Source of the DNA: Myxococcales bacterium
Lineage (GTDB): Bacteria; Myxococcota_A; Polyangia; Polyangiales; Polyangiaceae
Direction of reading: 5' to 3'
Length of the DNA stretch: 64,000 nt
NCBI GenBank assembly: GCA_016794345.1
Contig: JAEUKE010000124.1
Location: 96,956-160,955 of the forward strand
Shown here: one piece after another, positions 40,487-50,000 of the stretch
Layout: each line of letters opens with the position of its first letter
Numbering within the stretch: the stretch's first letter is position 1
The notes under the pieces: generated by a model
What the model saw: the letters and a program-made list of their open reading frames with translations, nothing else
Database searches by the model: none
Told to the model about the DNA's origin: nothing
Program-made: the position numbers and the translations under genes

Positions 40487-41142
40487 ACGCAAAACACGCT
40501 AATGCACTCCATCGTCGCCTTGTCGCCCTGCTCCTCTTGCTCGGCCCAGGCGCCCTGTTCGCGACCTTCTCGTGCAGCAGCGACGACGACGGCGGCAGCT
40601 GCGAGCCGGACTGCGCCCCCTGTGTGGGGGAGACCTGCGAGGAAATCTGCGTCGAGGGGACGTGCAACCTGGATTGCAGCGACGGCGCGGATTGCAGCCT
40701 CGACTGCCAGGGGGACGCCTGCACGCTCGATTGCCAGGGGAAGTCGGACTGCTCGGCCGATTGCGAGGTCGGAGGCGACTGCGACGTCAGCTGCGAGGGG
40801 CAATCGACGTGCGCGGTCGATTGTAGCGCTGGCGGCGACTGCGATCTCGACTGCGCCGGCGGCTCCGACTGCAGCGTTACCTGCCTCGAGGACTGCGGCG
40901 GCGGCTGCTCGGGCAACAGCAACTGCTCCATGCAGTGTGGGACCGGCTGCGGCATCGGCTGCACCGGCAACGGGACGTGTTCGCTCAGCTGCAAGAGCGA
41001 CTGCTTCGTGTGCTGCCAGGGCTCGGGGCAATGTGAGCTCACCTGCACCGAGGCGGAGGTCATCGATTGCGGCAACGGCATCAAGGCGTGTGGCGCCTGC
41101 CCATCCCCGGACGCATGTGAGTTCAGCGCGCCGGCCGATTGA
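40483..41142 (+). CDS. Lipoprotein with about 15 Cys-x3-Cys decapeptide repeats
   Basis: 219 aa from the ATG overlapping the previous stop; the frame is open upstream but inside that gene. Signal peptide with lipobox-like ATFSC. Residues 52-188 consist of a nearly unbroken array of 8-10-residue units, consensus C-x-[LV]-[DST]-C-x-x-G-x-[DST] (CNLDCSDGAD, CTLDCQGKSD, CSADCEVGGD, CAVDCSAGGD, CDLDCAGGSD). About 43 Cys in 219 residues. The even spacing suggests a disulphide ladder or solenoid. Acidic residues between the Cys might bind calcium. No known family is recognised with confidence. Confidence 0.75.
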   Translation: MNAKHANALHRRLVALLLLLGPGALFATFSCSSDDDGGSCEPDCAPCVGETCEEICVEGTCNLDCSDGADCSLDCQGDACTLDCQGKSDCSADCEVGGDCDVSCEGQSTCAVDCSAGGDCDLDCAGGSDCSVTCLEDCGGGCSGNSNCSMQCGTGCGIGCTGNGTCSLSCKSDCFVCCQGSGQCELTCTEAEVIDCGNGIKACGACPSPDACEFSAPAD

Positions 41143-41164
41143 CGTCGCGGTGCGCTCCGGGGGC

Positions 41165-41179
41165 GCTCCCGCAGGGAGC
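41165..41179 (+). terminator. Hairpin after the three-lipoprotein operon
   Basis: GCTCCC-GCA-GGGAGC is a perfect 6-bp stem 23 bases after the stop of the Cys-repeat gene. No T-tract follows, so termination is only possible. Confidence 0.3.
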
Positions 41180-41243
41180 CGACCCGGACCCGTCGGTGGT
41201 GGCTCGGCGCCTCGAAAAGAGTGATCGAAGGGGGGCTCCTGCG

Positions 41244-41251
41244 GCTACACT
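41244..41251 (+). promoter_or_regulatory. GCTANNNT start-proximal box (GCTACACT)
   Basis: TACACT ends exactly 7 bases before the kinase ATG at 41259 and there is no ribosome-binding site between. It is a good -10 match for a leaderless transcript. Confidence 0.5.
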
Positions 41252-41258
41252 GAATCGA

Positions 41259-42698
41259 ATGACCGAGGCGACAGCCGGCCGCATCATCGGCAGGTATGCC
41301 CTCTACGACCCTCTGGCGTTGGGCGGCATGGCGACCGTTCACATCGGTCGATTGCTCGGGCCGGTCGGGTTCGCGCGCACCGTCGCCATCAAGCGCCTGC
41401 ACCCGCAGTTTGCGCGCGACCCCGAGTTCGTTTCGATGTTCCTCGACGAGGCGCGCCTGTGCGCGCGCATCCGGCACCCGAACGTCGTCCCCACGCTCGA
41501 CGTGGTCGCCACGCAGGGGGAGCTCTTCCTCGTCATGGAGTACATCCAGGGCGAGTCGCTCGCGCAGCTCATCAAGTCCACCCGCGAAGCCGGCCAGCAG
41601 ATCCCTTGGCGGGTCGCGGCCGCCATCGCCTCGGGCGCGCTCCACGGGCTGCACGCCGCCCACGAGGCGAAAGACGAGCGGGGCACGCCGCTCGGCCTCG
41701 TACACCGTGACGTGTCGCCGCAGAACATCCTGGTCGGTGCGGACGGGATGGCGCGCGTCGTCGATTTCGGCATCGCCAAGGCGAGCGGACGCATCCATAC
41801 GACGCGCGAGGGCGCTGTGAAGGGCAAGCTCGGCTACATGGCTTACGAGCAGATGTCGGGCGGTGCCGTGACGCGGCAGTCGGACGTGTACGCCGCGGCG
41901 GTCGTGCTCTGGGAAGCGCTCACGTGCAGGCGGCTGTTCGACGGCGAGACGGAGGCCATCGTGCTCGCGAAGGTGCTGACGGAAGAGATCAAACCGCCCA
42001 GCAGCCTCGTTCCGGACGTCCCACGGGAGCTCGACGAGATCGTCATGAAGGGGCTCAGCCGTGACGCCGCGGACCGATTCGCGACCGCTCGCGACATGGC
42101 GCACGCGCTGGACAAGCTCGGTCCTGCGCCGCTCGGTGCGGTCGGTGAGTGGGTGGAGTCGGTCGCGAAGTCCACGCTGGACGAGCGCGCGATGAAGGTG
42201 GCCAAAGTGGAGGAGGGCACCGGGAACGGTCTGACCCCGGTCACCACCGATCAGCCCGCCGAGGCCGCGCCCGTCGCGACCCGAAGCGGCGGCTCGATCC
42301 GGCCGACCGCTCTCAGCGAGCACGACTCAGCGGCTCCAGCCCGCGAGCGATCGCCTCGCTCGCTCGCCCTGGCTGCTGGCGTGGGCGGGGTGGCGCTCGT
42401 CGTCGTCGCCGTGTGGGCCATCTTCGGTCGAGGCGGCACCGATGGCTCGGGCGCGTCGGCGGAGACCGGTGCAGCGAGCGCCGCGCGGAGCGCTGACAGC
42501 ACCGTCCTGGTCGCCGCCGCGGCGTCTTCGTCGAGCGCGCCAGCCTCGAGCGCTGCGGCGCCTGCAGTCTCGGCCGAGCCATCCGTGACCGGGTCGGCGT
42601 CGGCCGCGCCGGCTCCGCGTCCGAGCGGGCGGCTACCGGTCGCCCAGCCCAGCGGCGCGAAGACAGGATCCCCTTGGTCGCTCGGAGGTCGGAAATGA
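41259..42698 (+). CDS. Transmembrane Ser/Thr protein kinase (Hanks type)
   Basis: 479 aa. Kinase domain about 10-290: ALGGMATVHIG loop, Lys45 (VAIKRL), HRDVSPQN at 149-156, DFG at 169-171. The activation-segment APE is changed to AYE (YMAYEQ). A linker leads to one TM helix at about 368-389 and an Ala/Ser/Pro-rich external tail. It shares catalytic numbering and long stretches with the kinase at 21932 and belongs to the same subfamily. The start is the ATG at 41259, placed 7 bases after GCTACACT; an upstream in-frame start at 41139 gives a poor N-terminus. Its stop overlaps the next gene's ATG (ATGA). Confidence 0.93.
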   Translation: MTEATAGRIIGRYALYDPLALGGMATVHIGRLLGPVGFARTVAIKRLHPQFARDPEFVSMFLDEARLCARIRHPNVVPTLDVVATQGELFLVMEYIQGESLAQLIKSTREAGQQIPWRVAAAIASGALHGLHAAHEAKDERGTPLGLVHRDVSPQNILVGADGMARVVDFGIAKASGRIHTTREGAVKGKLGYMAYEQMSGGAVTRQSDVYAAAVVLWEALTCRRLFDGETEAIVLAKVLTEEIKPPSSLVPDVPRELDEIVMKGLSRDAADRFATARDMAHALDKLGPAPLGAVGEWVESVAKSTLDERAMKVAKVEEGTGNGLTPVTTDQPAEAAPVATRSGGSIRPTALSEHDSAAPARERSPRSLALAAGVGGVALVVVAVWAIFGRGGTDGSGASAETGAASAARSADSTVLVAAAASSSSAPASSAAAPAVSAEPSVTGSASAAPAPRPSGRLPVAQPSGAKTGSPWSLGGRK

Positions 42699-43672
42699 GG
42701 CGTGGGCTGCGTCGAGCAGTCGTCGGCTTGGGTGGTGTGGCTGTCTCGCTCCTCGTGGGGCTCGCGGCTGCGGAGCCCACCGCGGAGGACAAGGCAGCAG
42801 CGGAGGCGCTCTTCGAGGAGGCGCTCGCGCTCGTGCAGAAGGGCGAGATCGCGCCTGCGTGCGAGCGGTTCGCCGAGAGCCAGCGCCGCGATCCGCAGCT
42901 CGGCACCTTGCTCTACCTGGCCACGTGCCACGAGCAGCAGGGCAAGACGGCGACCGCGTGGGTGGAGTTCAAGGACGCGCTCTCTCAGGCAGAGCAAGCG
43001 AGCAAGGCCGACCGCGTGAAGCAGGCGCAGGAGGGCGTCGCGCGCGTCGAGGCCGTCCTCGCGCGGATTCGCCTCCAGGTGACCGCTCCGGCCGCGGGGC
43101 AGGTCGTCACCGTGAACGGGCGCGAGGTCCGGACATTCGACGCGGCGCTCCCGTACGATCCGGGCACGATCACGGTCGAGGCGAAGGCGCCCGGCAAGAA
43201 GCCGTTCTCCACCACCGTCACGCTCGCGGCCGGTCCGGGCACGACGGACGTGGAGATCCCCGCGCTCACGCAGGCTGCGGTCGTCCCTCCAGACCAGCCG
43301 CGGCGAGAGGACCCGCCTCGAGATCACACGCTCGCGTACATCGTCGGCGGCACCGGGCTCGGCGTGGTCGCGCTCGGCTTCGTGTTCGGCGGTGTCGCGA
43401 TGGCCGAGCAGAGCTCGGCGGACGAAGCGTGTGACGGGCGTTTCTGCACCCAGGAAGGGCTCGACGGGCACGACCGCGCGGACGCGTGGGCTTGGGCCTC
43501 CAACATCACCATCGGAGTGGGCGCCGCCGCTGTCGCCACCGGTGTCGTGTTGTTCTTCGTGGGGCCCGAGCTCTCACCGGCGGAGCCGCGCCGGCCTGCT
43601 GACGCATGGATGATGCCCGTCGTCGGCTTCGGTCCGGAGGGCGGGGTCGTCGGCGCGGGTGGCGTCTTCTGA
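42695..43672 (+). CDS. TPR/PEGA-like envelope protein, partner of the upstream kinase
   Basis: 325 aa from the ATG that overlaps the kinase stop, with GGAGG about 9 bases before it. Signal peptide ending LAAAEP. Residues 30-130 are TPR-like helices (KAAAEALFEEALALVQKGE, TLLYLATCHEQQGKTATAWVEF). About 130-215 is a PEGA-like beta domain (VTAPAAGQVVTVNG, GTITVEAKAPGKKPFS). The end has TM, a loop with DEACDGRFC and DRADAWAW, then TM and a short tail. The same plan is present in the protein at 21156, next to the paralogous kinase. Confidence 0.75.
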   Translation: MRRGLRRAVVGLGGVAVSLLVGLAAAEPTAEDKAAAEALFEEALALVQKGEIAPACERFAESQRRDPQLGTLLYLATCHEQQGKTATAWVEFKDALSQAEQASKADRVKQAQEGVARVEAVLARIRLQVTAPAAGQVVTVNGREVRTFDAALPYDPGTITVEAKAPGKKPFSTTVTLAAGPGTTDVEIPALTQAAVVPPDQPRREDPPRDHTLAYIVGGTGLGVVALGFVFGGVAMAEQSSADEACDGRFCTQEGLDGHDRADAWAWASNITIGVGAAAVATGVVLFFVGPELSPAEPRRPADAWMMPVVGFGPEGGVVGAGGVF

Positions 43673-44778
43673 TGTGGGCTAAGCTGCAGCGAGCCATGTC
43701 CCGCCTTCGTTGGCTCTTCTTGTTCCCGGTGGCTGGTTGCCAGCTCGTCCTCGGCTTCGAGGACCATGAGCTCGGCCCATCCGGGAGCGGTGGATCCGGT
43801 GGCGCCGGTGGGAGCACGACGACGACCAGCTCGACGACCGTGAGCGGTTCGACGGGCTCCCAGATGACGGGCGGGGGAGGCCAAGCGCCGGCCGTCACGT
43901 TCGGGATGGCCGAGCAGATCGGGGCGTCACTAGGTCCCTTGACCGATCTCGCGGTCGACGGCAGCAAGGTCTACGCGCTCAGCCCGAGCTCGGATGCTCT
44001 CCTCGTGTTCTCCGAGGGGCAGTCGGCCCCGACGGTCGTGCTCCCGGGGCTCACCTCACCGAGAGGCCTCGTCTTCGACGGCGGTCAGCTCTACACGACA
44101 GCCACCAACGGAACGGCTTGCCAGCTCATCGCCACCTCGACGTCTGCCAATGACAGTGTCGTCATCTCCGAGGCGAGCGCGACGAACTGCTACGTGGCCG
44201 TCGGCGCCGAGGGGGCGAAGCAGGCCGCCAGCAAGGGGGCGGAGGTGCGCTCGGAGGCGGGGGCGGGCGACGGGACGCTGATCGGCAAGGCGTACGACGG
44301 CTCGGAGGTGCCCGCCGTCATCGTCTCGGGCGGACAGTACTTCTGGGTCGACACGCTCTCGGGTGAGCTGCTCCGGAGCGACGGCGACACCGTCCAGCCC
44401 CAGCACAACCCGCCCGGCAACCAGGTCGACACCGTCGCGACCATGTCGGGGCCGGTCGACCTGGTCGCGCGGGCTGGTCAGGTCTTCGTGGTCGGGGAGA
44501 GCGGCGTGGGGAGCGTCCCGGCGACCGAGACCTCCGGCCAGTTCTCGACATTGACGACCGGGGCCGAGAACCCGAGGGGCATCTCGGCCGACGCGACACA
44601 CGTGTATTGGGCCGACGGCCCGAGCGTCCGCGCGGTGGAGGTGGGCGCCGAGGGCGCTCAACCGTCCATCCTCTACCAGGGCAGCGAGACGCCCAACGAC
44701 ACGTTCTCGCGCGGCGACGCCGTCTTCTTCACGACCCAGTCGGGCAAGCTCTTCCGGATCGTGAAGACGATCGAGTGA
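43672..44778 (+). CDS. Propeller-like lipoprotein
   Basis: 368 aa if read from the ATG at 43672, which overlaps the previous stop (TGATG). The ATG at 43696 is an alternative because GCTAAGCT lies 10 bases before it and the signal peptide MSRLRWLFLFPVAGC begins there. Lipobox VAGC is followed by a Gly/Ser/Thr linker to about residue 70. The body has repeated strand pairs typical of a six-bladed propeller (LTDLAVDGSKVYALSPSS, PRGLVFDGGQLYTTA, VIVSGGQYFWVD, PRGISADATHVYWADG). Third gene of the kinase module; it might sense or bind an external ligand for the kinase, which is inference. Confidence 0.72.
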   Translation: MWAKLQRAMSRLRWLFLFPVAGCQLVLGFEDHELGPSGSGGSGGAGGSTTTTSSTTVSGSTGSQMTGGGGQAPAVTFGMAEQIGASLGPLTDLAVDGSKVYALSPSSDALLVFSEGQSAPTVVLPGLTSPRGLVFDGGQLYTTATNGTACQLIATSTSANDSVVISEASATNCYVAVGAEGAKQAASKGAEVRSEAGAGDGTLIGKAYDGSEVPAVIVSGGQYFWVDTLSGELLRSDGDTVQPQHNPPGNQVDTVATMSGPVDLVARAGQVFVVGESGVGSVPATETSGQFSTLTTGAENPRGISADATHVYWADGPSVRAVEVGAEGAQPSILYQGSETPNDTFSRGDAVFFTTQSGKLFRIVKTIE

Positions 44779-44787
44779 GCGGGCGCC

Positions 44788-45180
44788 TCAGTGATCGAGG
44801 GAGGCGACGAGCTTCTCGTAGGCGTCCGCGTCGAGCAAGCCATCGATCGCCGACGCCGGCGCTTCGATCGTCACCATCCACGCGGCGTAACAGTCCTCGT
44901 TCACCAGCTCCGGCTTGGAGTCGAGGTCCTTGTTGATCTTGGTGATCTTCCCCGAGATCGGGGCGTACAGATCGCTCAGCGTCTTCACGCTCTCGATCGT
45001 GCCGAAGGCCTTGCCGGCCTCGATGGAGTCGCCCTCTTTCACGTCGAGGTTGACGAGCGTGATGTCGCCGAGCTGCTCCACGGCGTAGGCCGTGATACCG
45101 ACCTCGATCGCGGAGCCTGAGGCCTTCGCCCACTCGTGGTCCTTCGTGTATCGCCGATCGGTCTTGACGTTCGTGGCCAT
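44788..45180 (-). CDS. gcvH: Glycine cleavage system H protein
   Basis: 130 aa, the standard H-protein size. The lipoyl domain has Lys66 in ESVKTLSDLYAP as the lipoate attachment site and the flanking GITAYAVEQLGDITLVNLP-like strand. It shuttles the aminomethyl group between P and T proteins. It lies 48 bases after gcvT on the same strand. No gcvP follows, since a convergent gene ends 10 bases away; P protein must be encoded elsewhere. Confidence 0.95.
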   Translation of the reverse strand: MATNVKTDRRYTKDHEWAKASGSAIEVGITAYAVEQLGDITLVNLDVKEGDSIEAGKAFGTIESVKTLSDLYAPISGKITKINKDLDSKPELVNEDCYAAWMVTIEAPASAIDGLLDADAYEKLVASLDH

Positions 45181-45228
45181 CTCTTCCTCTTTGTTGGAGC
45201 TCCGAAGGCTCGTCGCGCCGGCGTGTCT

Positions 45229-46320
45229 TCAGGAGGCGCGCTTGTAGAACGGAGTCTTGACGACGACGGCCTCGGCCAACCGGCCGCGGCAGTCGACGAC
45301 GAGCTTGCTGCCGATGGCGGAGAGCGCCGCCGGCACGTATCCGAGCCCGATGTTCTTGCCCACGGTGGGGCCGGGGCTGCCGCTGGTGCAGGTGCCGATG
45401 ACCGCGCCTGCGGTGTCCTGGAGCGGGTAGCCGTGCCGGGCGATGCCGCGGCCGGTGACCTCGAAGCCGACGAGTCGCCGCGGGAGCCCGCGCTCCTTGA
45501 TCTCGACGAGCGCCTCCTTGCCGAGGAACTTGGGCTTGTCGAGCTTCACCACCCACGCGAGGCCCGCCTCGAGCGGGTTCGTGGTCTCGTCGATGTCGTT
45601 GCCGTAGAGCGAGAGCCGCGCCTCGAGCCGCAGCGTGTCGCGCGCGCCGAGGCCCGCGGGAACCGCGCCGCTGCCGAGCAACGCACGCCAGAGCGCGGGC
45701 GCGTCGTTCGGGGCGCAGAAGACCTCGAGGCCGTCTTCGCCGGTGTAGCCCGTGCGCGAGGCCGTGCAGGCGACCCCGCCGAGCACGGCGTCCGCGAAAT
45801 GGAACGACTTGAGCGCGGCGAGGGCTTCGCCTCCGACGCGCCCGGCGACGGCGAGCGCCTGGGGCCCCTGGAGCGCGATGAGCGCCGTGTCGTCCGACGC
45901 GTCGGTGAAGGCGCAGCGGCCCTTCGAGGCCGCCTCGAAGTGGGCCACCATCTTGTCGCGGTTGGACGCGTTGCAGACGACGAGCCACGAGTCGGCGGCC
46001 TTCCGGTACACGATCAGGTCATCGAGGATGGTGCCCCGCTCGTTGCAGGCGCAGGTGTAGAGGGCCTGCCCGTCCACCAGCTTCGACGCGTCGTTCGTGA
46101 TGAGCTCGTTCACCACGGCGCCGGCTTCGGAGCCCTTCAGGAGCAGCTCGCCCATGTGTGAGACGTCGAACAACCCGGCCGCGCTGCGCACGGCTTTGTG
46201 CTCCTCCACCAAGCCAGCGTATTGCACGGGCAGCTCGTAGCCCGCAAACGGCACCATGCGGCCCTTGCTGGCGAGGTGCTCGGCGTGAAGCGGCGTCTTC
46301 TTCGGCTCCGGATCGCTCAC
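45229..46320 (-). CDS. gcvT: Glycine cleavage system T protein (aminomethyltransferase)
   Basis: 363 aa, standard length. Characteristic segments: KTPLHAEHLASKGRMVPFAGYELPVQY, VSHMGEL, GTILDDLIVYR, SRTGYTGEDGLEVFC, ARDTLRLEARLSLYGNDIDETTNPLEAGL, and GYPLQ with TSGSPGPTVGKNIGLGYV. It transfers the methylene group from the lipoylated H protein to tetrahydrofolate. The GTG at 46320 is the start; the open frame beyond is antisense-type and lacks similarity. First gene of gcvT-gcvH. Confidence 0.95.
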   Translation of the reverse strand: MSDPEPKKTPLHAEHLASKGRMVPFAGYELPVQYAGLVEEHKAVRSAAGLFDVSHMGELLLKGSEAGAVVNELITNDASKLVDGQALYTCACNERGTILDDLIVYRKAADSWLVVCNASNRDKMVAHFEAASKGRCAFTDASDDTALIALQGPQALAVAGRVGGEALAALKSFHFADAVLGGVACTASRTGYTGEDGLEVFCAPNDAPALWRALLGSGAVPAGLGARDTLRLEARLSLYGNDIDETTNPLEAGLAWVVKLDKPKFLGKEALVEIKERGLPRRLVGFEVTGRGIARHGYPLQDTAGAVIGTCTSGSPGPTVGKNIGLGYVPAALSAIGSKLVVDCRGRLAEAVVVKTPFYKRAS

Positions 46321-46393
46321 GACGCGGATTGGTATCAGGGCGCGCTGGGGAAGTCGACCCGTCTCCCGAGCCCAACGACGACGTTCCCCTCCG

Positions 46394-46960
46394 TCAGTCG
46401 TCGACGATCCCGGCGGACGGAGCCGGCTCGGCTGAAGGCGACGGCTCCCCCTCCGGGCTGGGCCGCAGCGACTGGACGCCGACCCTGTCGGCCGACGTGC
46501 CCGGGGACGGCGTGGCAACCCTGTTGGGGTCGCGGTCCTGGTTGATGAGAAGCTCGGTGCCGAACAGCCGCCTGACCACGACGATCTTGAGCAAGGGGCC
46601 CGTCGAGACGCCTTTCGGGCGCGCCTGCGAGAACACCGTCTTCTGGGGACCGGTGTCGACCGAGGGCGCGTCGAGGTGGGCGCGCAGGTAGCTCGCGACC
46701 TTCTCCATCGGGTGCGGGACGCGGACCGAAGCCGCGGTGAGATTCTTTCCGGAAACATCCGCGCCGACCGGCAGGCGCAGTCCCATGACCACCAGCGGGC
46801 CCTCGAGCAGCATGTCCGGATCGGCGGCTTCGACCACGGCCGCCGAGGGGGCCGGCGCCGGCTCGCGGTCTCGCTCACAGCCCGAGAGCGCGAGCGCAGC
46901 GGCGACGAGAGCGACGAGCCTGCACGCGGCGAAGCCGGGCTCTGGCGATCGATCGAGCAT
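46394..46960 (-). CDS. Small lipoprotein of unknown function
   Basis: 188 aa. The signal peptide contains RLVALVAAALALSGC with lipobox LSGC. The middle region (PLVVMGLRLPVGADVSGKNLTAASVRVPHPMEKVASYLRAHL) looks like a small alpha-beta domain, and the C-terminus is Pro/Ser-rich and acidic. Not recognised. It precedes gcvT by 73 bases on the same strand but is probably functionally unrelated to glycine cleavage. Confidence 0.65.
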   Translation of the reverse strand: MLDRSPEPGFAACRLVALVAAALALSGCERDREPAPAPSAAVVEAADPDMLLEGPLVVMGLRLPVGADVSGKNLTAASVRVPHPMEKVASYLRAHLDAPSVDTGPQKTVFSQARPKGVSTGPLLKIVVVRRLFGTELLINQDRDPNRVATPSPGTSADRVGVQSLRPSPEGEPSPSAEPAPSAGIVDD

Positions 46961-47005
46961 GATTGATTCGGTGTTGGTACCCGTCTGTCGGTGCGGCGAG
47001 AAGCC

Positions 47006-50000
47006 TCACTCGATGGCGTTGACCCAGCTCCTCACGGAGGTCGAGGAGCGCGGCGTGTTCAGCGACCTGCGTGCGCTCTTGGTGGCCGCGCCGTGCTCCG
47101 TTCCGCCGCCCTGGCCGGTGAACATGACGATCTCATAGTTCCCGACCGTGGAGGTGGTGATGGAGGTGTAGCTGCCTGCGAGCCACGGGTCGGGGAAGGT
47201 GGTCGGCGCCGGCTGACACGACGGCTTCTGGTTGACCTGGATCCCGAACACGACCTCGTCGCCGGTGTACCCGGGGCCGGTGAAGGCGTCGCAGATCTCG
47301 GGACCGCCCGAACCGTTCAGATCCATCACCGCGTCGGGGATGCCGGCGGCCGCATGCTTCAGGTAATGCGCCGCACACCATCCGCCTTGGCCAAACGTGC
47401 ATGCCGTTCCCGTCTGCGGCACGAAGTAGCTGAAGATCAGCTGGCCGTCGAAGAGGTTGAGCGGACCGGTCACGGAGGCGCCGTCGAGGAAGGCCATCTC
47501 GATGCCCTGATAGGGATCACCTGCGGCGGCGCCCGGCGGCCTGTCGTTGACGTATGGCTCGAACCGGACGTCGGTCGCATCGTAGCGATCGACGAAGGTG
47601 ATGAGCATGTTCACCGCGTTCGTCGACGCGAGCTGGAACGTCTCGGCGTCGCCGGTAGCAAACGAGACCGTCGTCTGCTCGAACTCGTCGGTCGAGATGA
47701 GCGGTGTGGTGGTGATCGGGCTGCCGATGACGGCGAAGTCCGCAGCGGTCGAGATCCCGCGCAAGCTGAGCTCGACGCCGAGCGAGCCGGGAGCGCCCGC
47801 GCCGACCTCGATGCGCGCGTCCGACATGGTGTGGTCGCCGGGGCCGTCGAAGTTGTAGGCGTCGAACGCGATTTCGGCCGTCCACTGCTTCGGATCGGGA
47901 TCGCTCAGGTTGATGCGCCACATCGTCCCGTCCTGGTCGCCGACGTACGCACGGGTCGCGACCTTGCCGGCGCCGCTCGGGTAGACGACCGGTTGGCCGG
48001 ACATCGGGCTGTCGAAGAAGCCGATCTGGCCGCTGGCCGGCAAGACGACGTCCGGGTCGAGGATAGCGGTGACGTTGGAGCAGGTCGGCGGGTCATTGCA
48101 CTGCAACGGATGGTCGCCCGTGTCCGTCGACGAGCAGCCCGGACCCGCGGTGTCGCAGTTGCGGCCGCCGAGGCGCATGATGATGCGCCCGCTGTAGAGC
48201 TCCACCACGGTGATGCTGCGCGCGGCCTCGGAGTCGCCCCAGTTGCGGATCTGCTGGCGCGGCCGGTGGCCGACGCCGTCCCAGTAGCTGGCCGGATCCA
48301 TCCGGCGGGCGATGACGCCGGTCGGGGAGGCGTTCCTGCTGCCGCCCGCCAGGATGGCGACCGGGACCATACGCTCGCCGCGCCCCGGCTCCTTGAGACG
48401 GAGGGTCGTGATGGCGGCGCCGGGAACGGAGTCGCCGAAGAGGTCACGGCGTTCGTCTTTCTTCTCGCCGGCGCTCGACAGCTGCCAGAGAAACCGCGGC
48501 CTCAGCGGGTCGGTCACGTCGAGCGCGTAATAGAAGCCGCCGATGACCGAGGGGCCGCTGGAGACCACGAGGACGGTCTTGTATTCGCCCTTGCCGTTCT
48601 GGACGTCCGCCATGGTCCGCCAGGGCACGACCTGCGAGCCGTTGGACGGATCGCGCGAGAACGCGACGTTTGCGTAGGAGATGGGACCGTCCGCGAGACG
48701 CGCGTGTACGTTGAAGTTGCGGAACAAGGACGGCATCACGGCTGGGGGGATGAACGTCCAGAGCTCGTTGTTCATCAGCGAATCGACGCGCGGGACGTTG
48801 CTCGGCGCGCCCCAGGTGCCGGTGGTCGCGTTGGCGTTCAGCACGAACGCGTGAAGCTGACCGTCGACGGACTGCGCGTAGACCATCGTCGGTCGTGCGC
48901 CGTACTCTTTGACGAAGGAGTCGGTGTCGGCAGCGGGCGCCGTTCGCTCGTTCGAGAAGAGCTCGTCTTCTTCGATGGGCTTGGGCGGCTCCACCACGAC
49001 GGGCACCGACTTGTAGATGCCCCCCAGCGGAGACCGAAGCTCGAAGCCCGACGGGTCGGGGTGGCGGGTCGGCGTGGTCGGTCCCGTGGGGTTGGGATCG
49101 CCGCCGTACCATTCGAGGATGGCGCTGGCGCACGTGTTACGCCAACCGCCGCCGAGCGAGTTGCCGTTGTTCACAACGGCCTCGCAGCCCGCCCTGTCCG
49201 TGCCCTGGAGGTCGAGCATCTCGTCCGCGTCCATCCCGCTCGTCGAGTCGATCGCTGTCTTGAGCGTGTTCAGGTGCTGGAGCACGTCGTTGCCAGGGCC
49301 GGTGGCCCCGCCGAGCCGATACGTGTCGCCGACGTTCGTGGTGCTGCATTCGAATAGGCAATCATCCACGTTCGGGTCGGGGCTCGATTGCGACGTCTGA
49401 CGCGGACGGATCGAGCCCTCCGGGTTCGCCTCGGTCGTGTGAGGTGAAACGGTGAAGAAGTAGCGGGCGTTCGGGGCGTTGTCGGCCAGGTTGGCAGCGA
49501 AGTCGTCGCCGAGCGCCCTGGTCATGGCCTGGGTCCCACCACCACAGGTCCAGCGGACGCGCTCAAGCGTGCCGACCCACATGTTGTTGCCCGGAGGAAC
49601 GGTCAGCGCCGAACGGAGCTCGTACGAGGCCGCCGATGCGCTGCCGGCGACCGTCGAAGCGGAGGCTGCCGCAAAGCCGGGTGTCGTACGGCTGAGGGTA
49701 CCACCCGCGATCTTCGAGATGAGAGCGGACATCATCCCCTTGAGCTCGGCCTGGGTCTTGGGGAAATACGGCTGCGCGTCGGTGGCGCTCGGGTCACGCC
49801 CGCGGATGGCAACGTCGAGGATGTTGCAGCACGCACGGATGGCGGACCGGTCGGTGTTCGTGAGGGTGTCGTCGAGATCGCCCTCGATGCAGTTCGGTCC
49901 CGCGCCGTTGTAGACCGCTCCGGCGGGCGTGCACTCGTCCGCATAACGCCAGCGCGTCTCGGTCGGATCGCCGCCGTATCGCTCGCACATCCCTCCGGCG

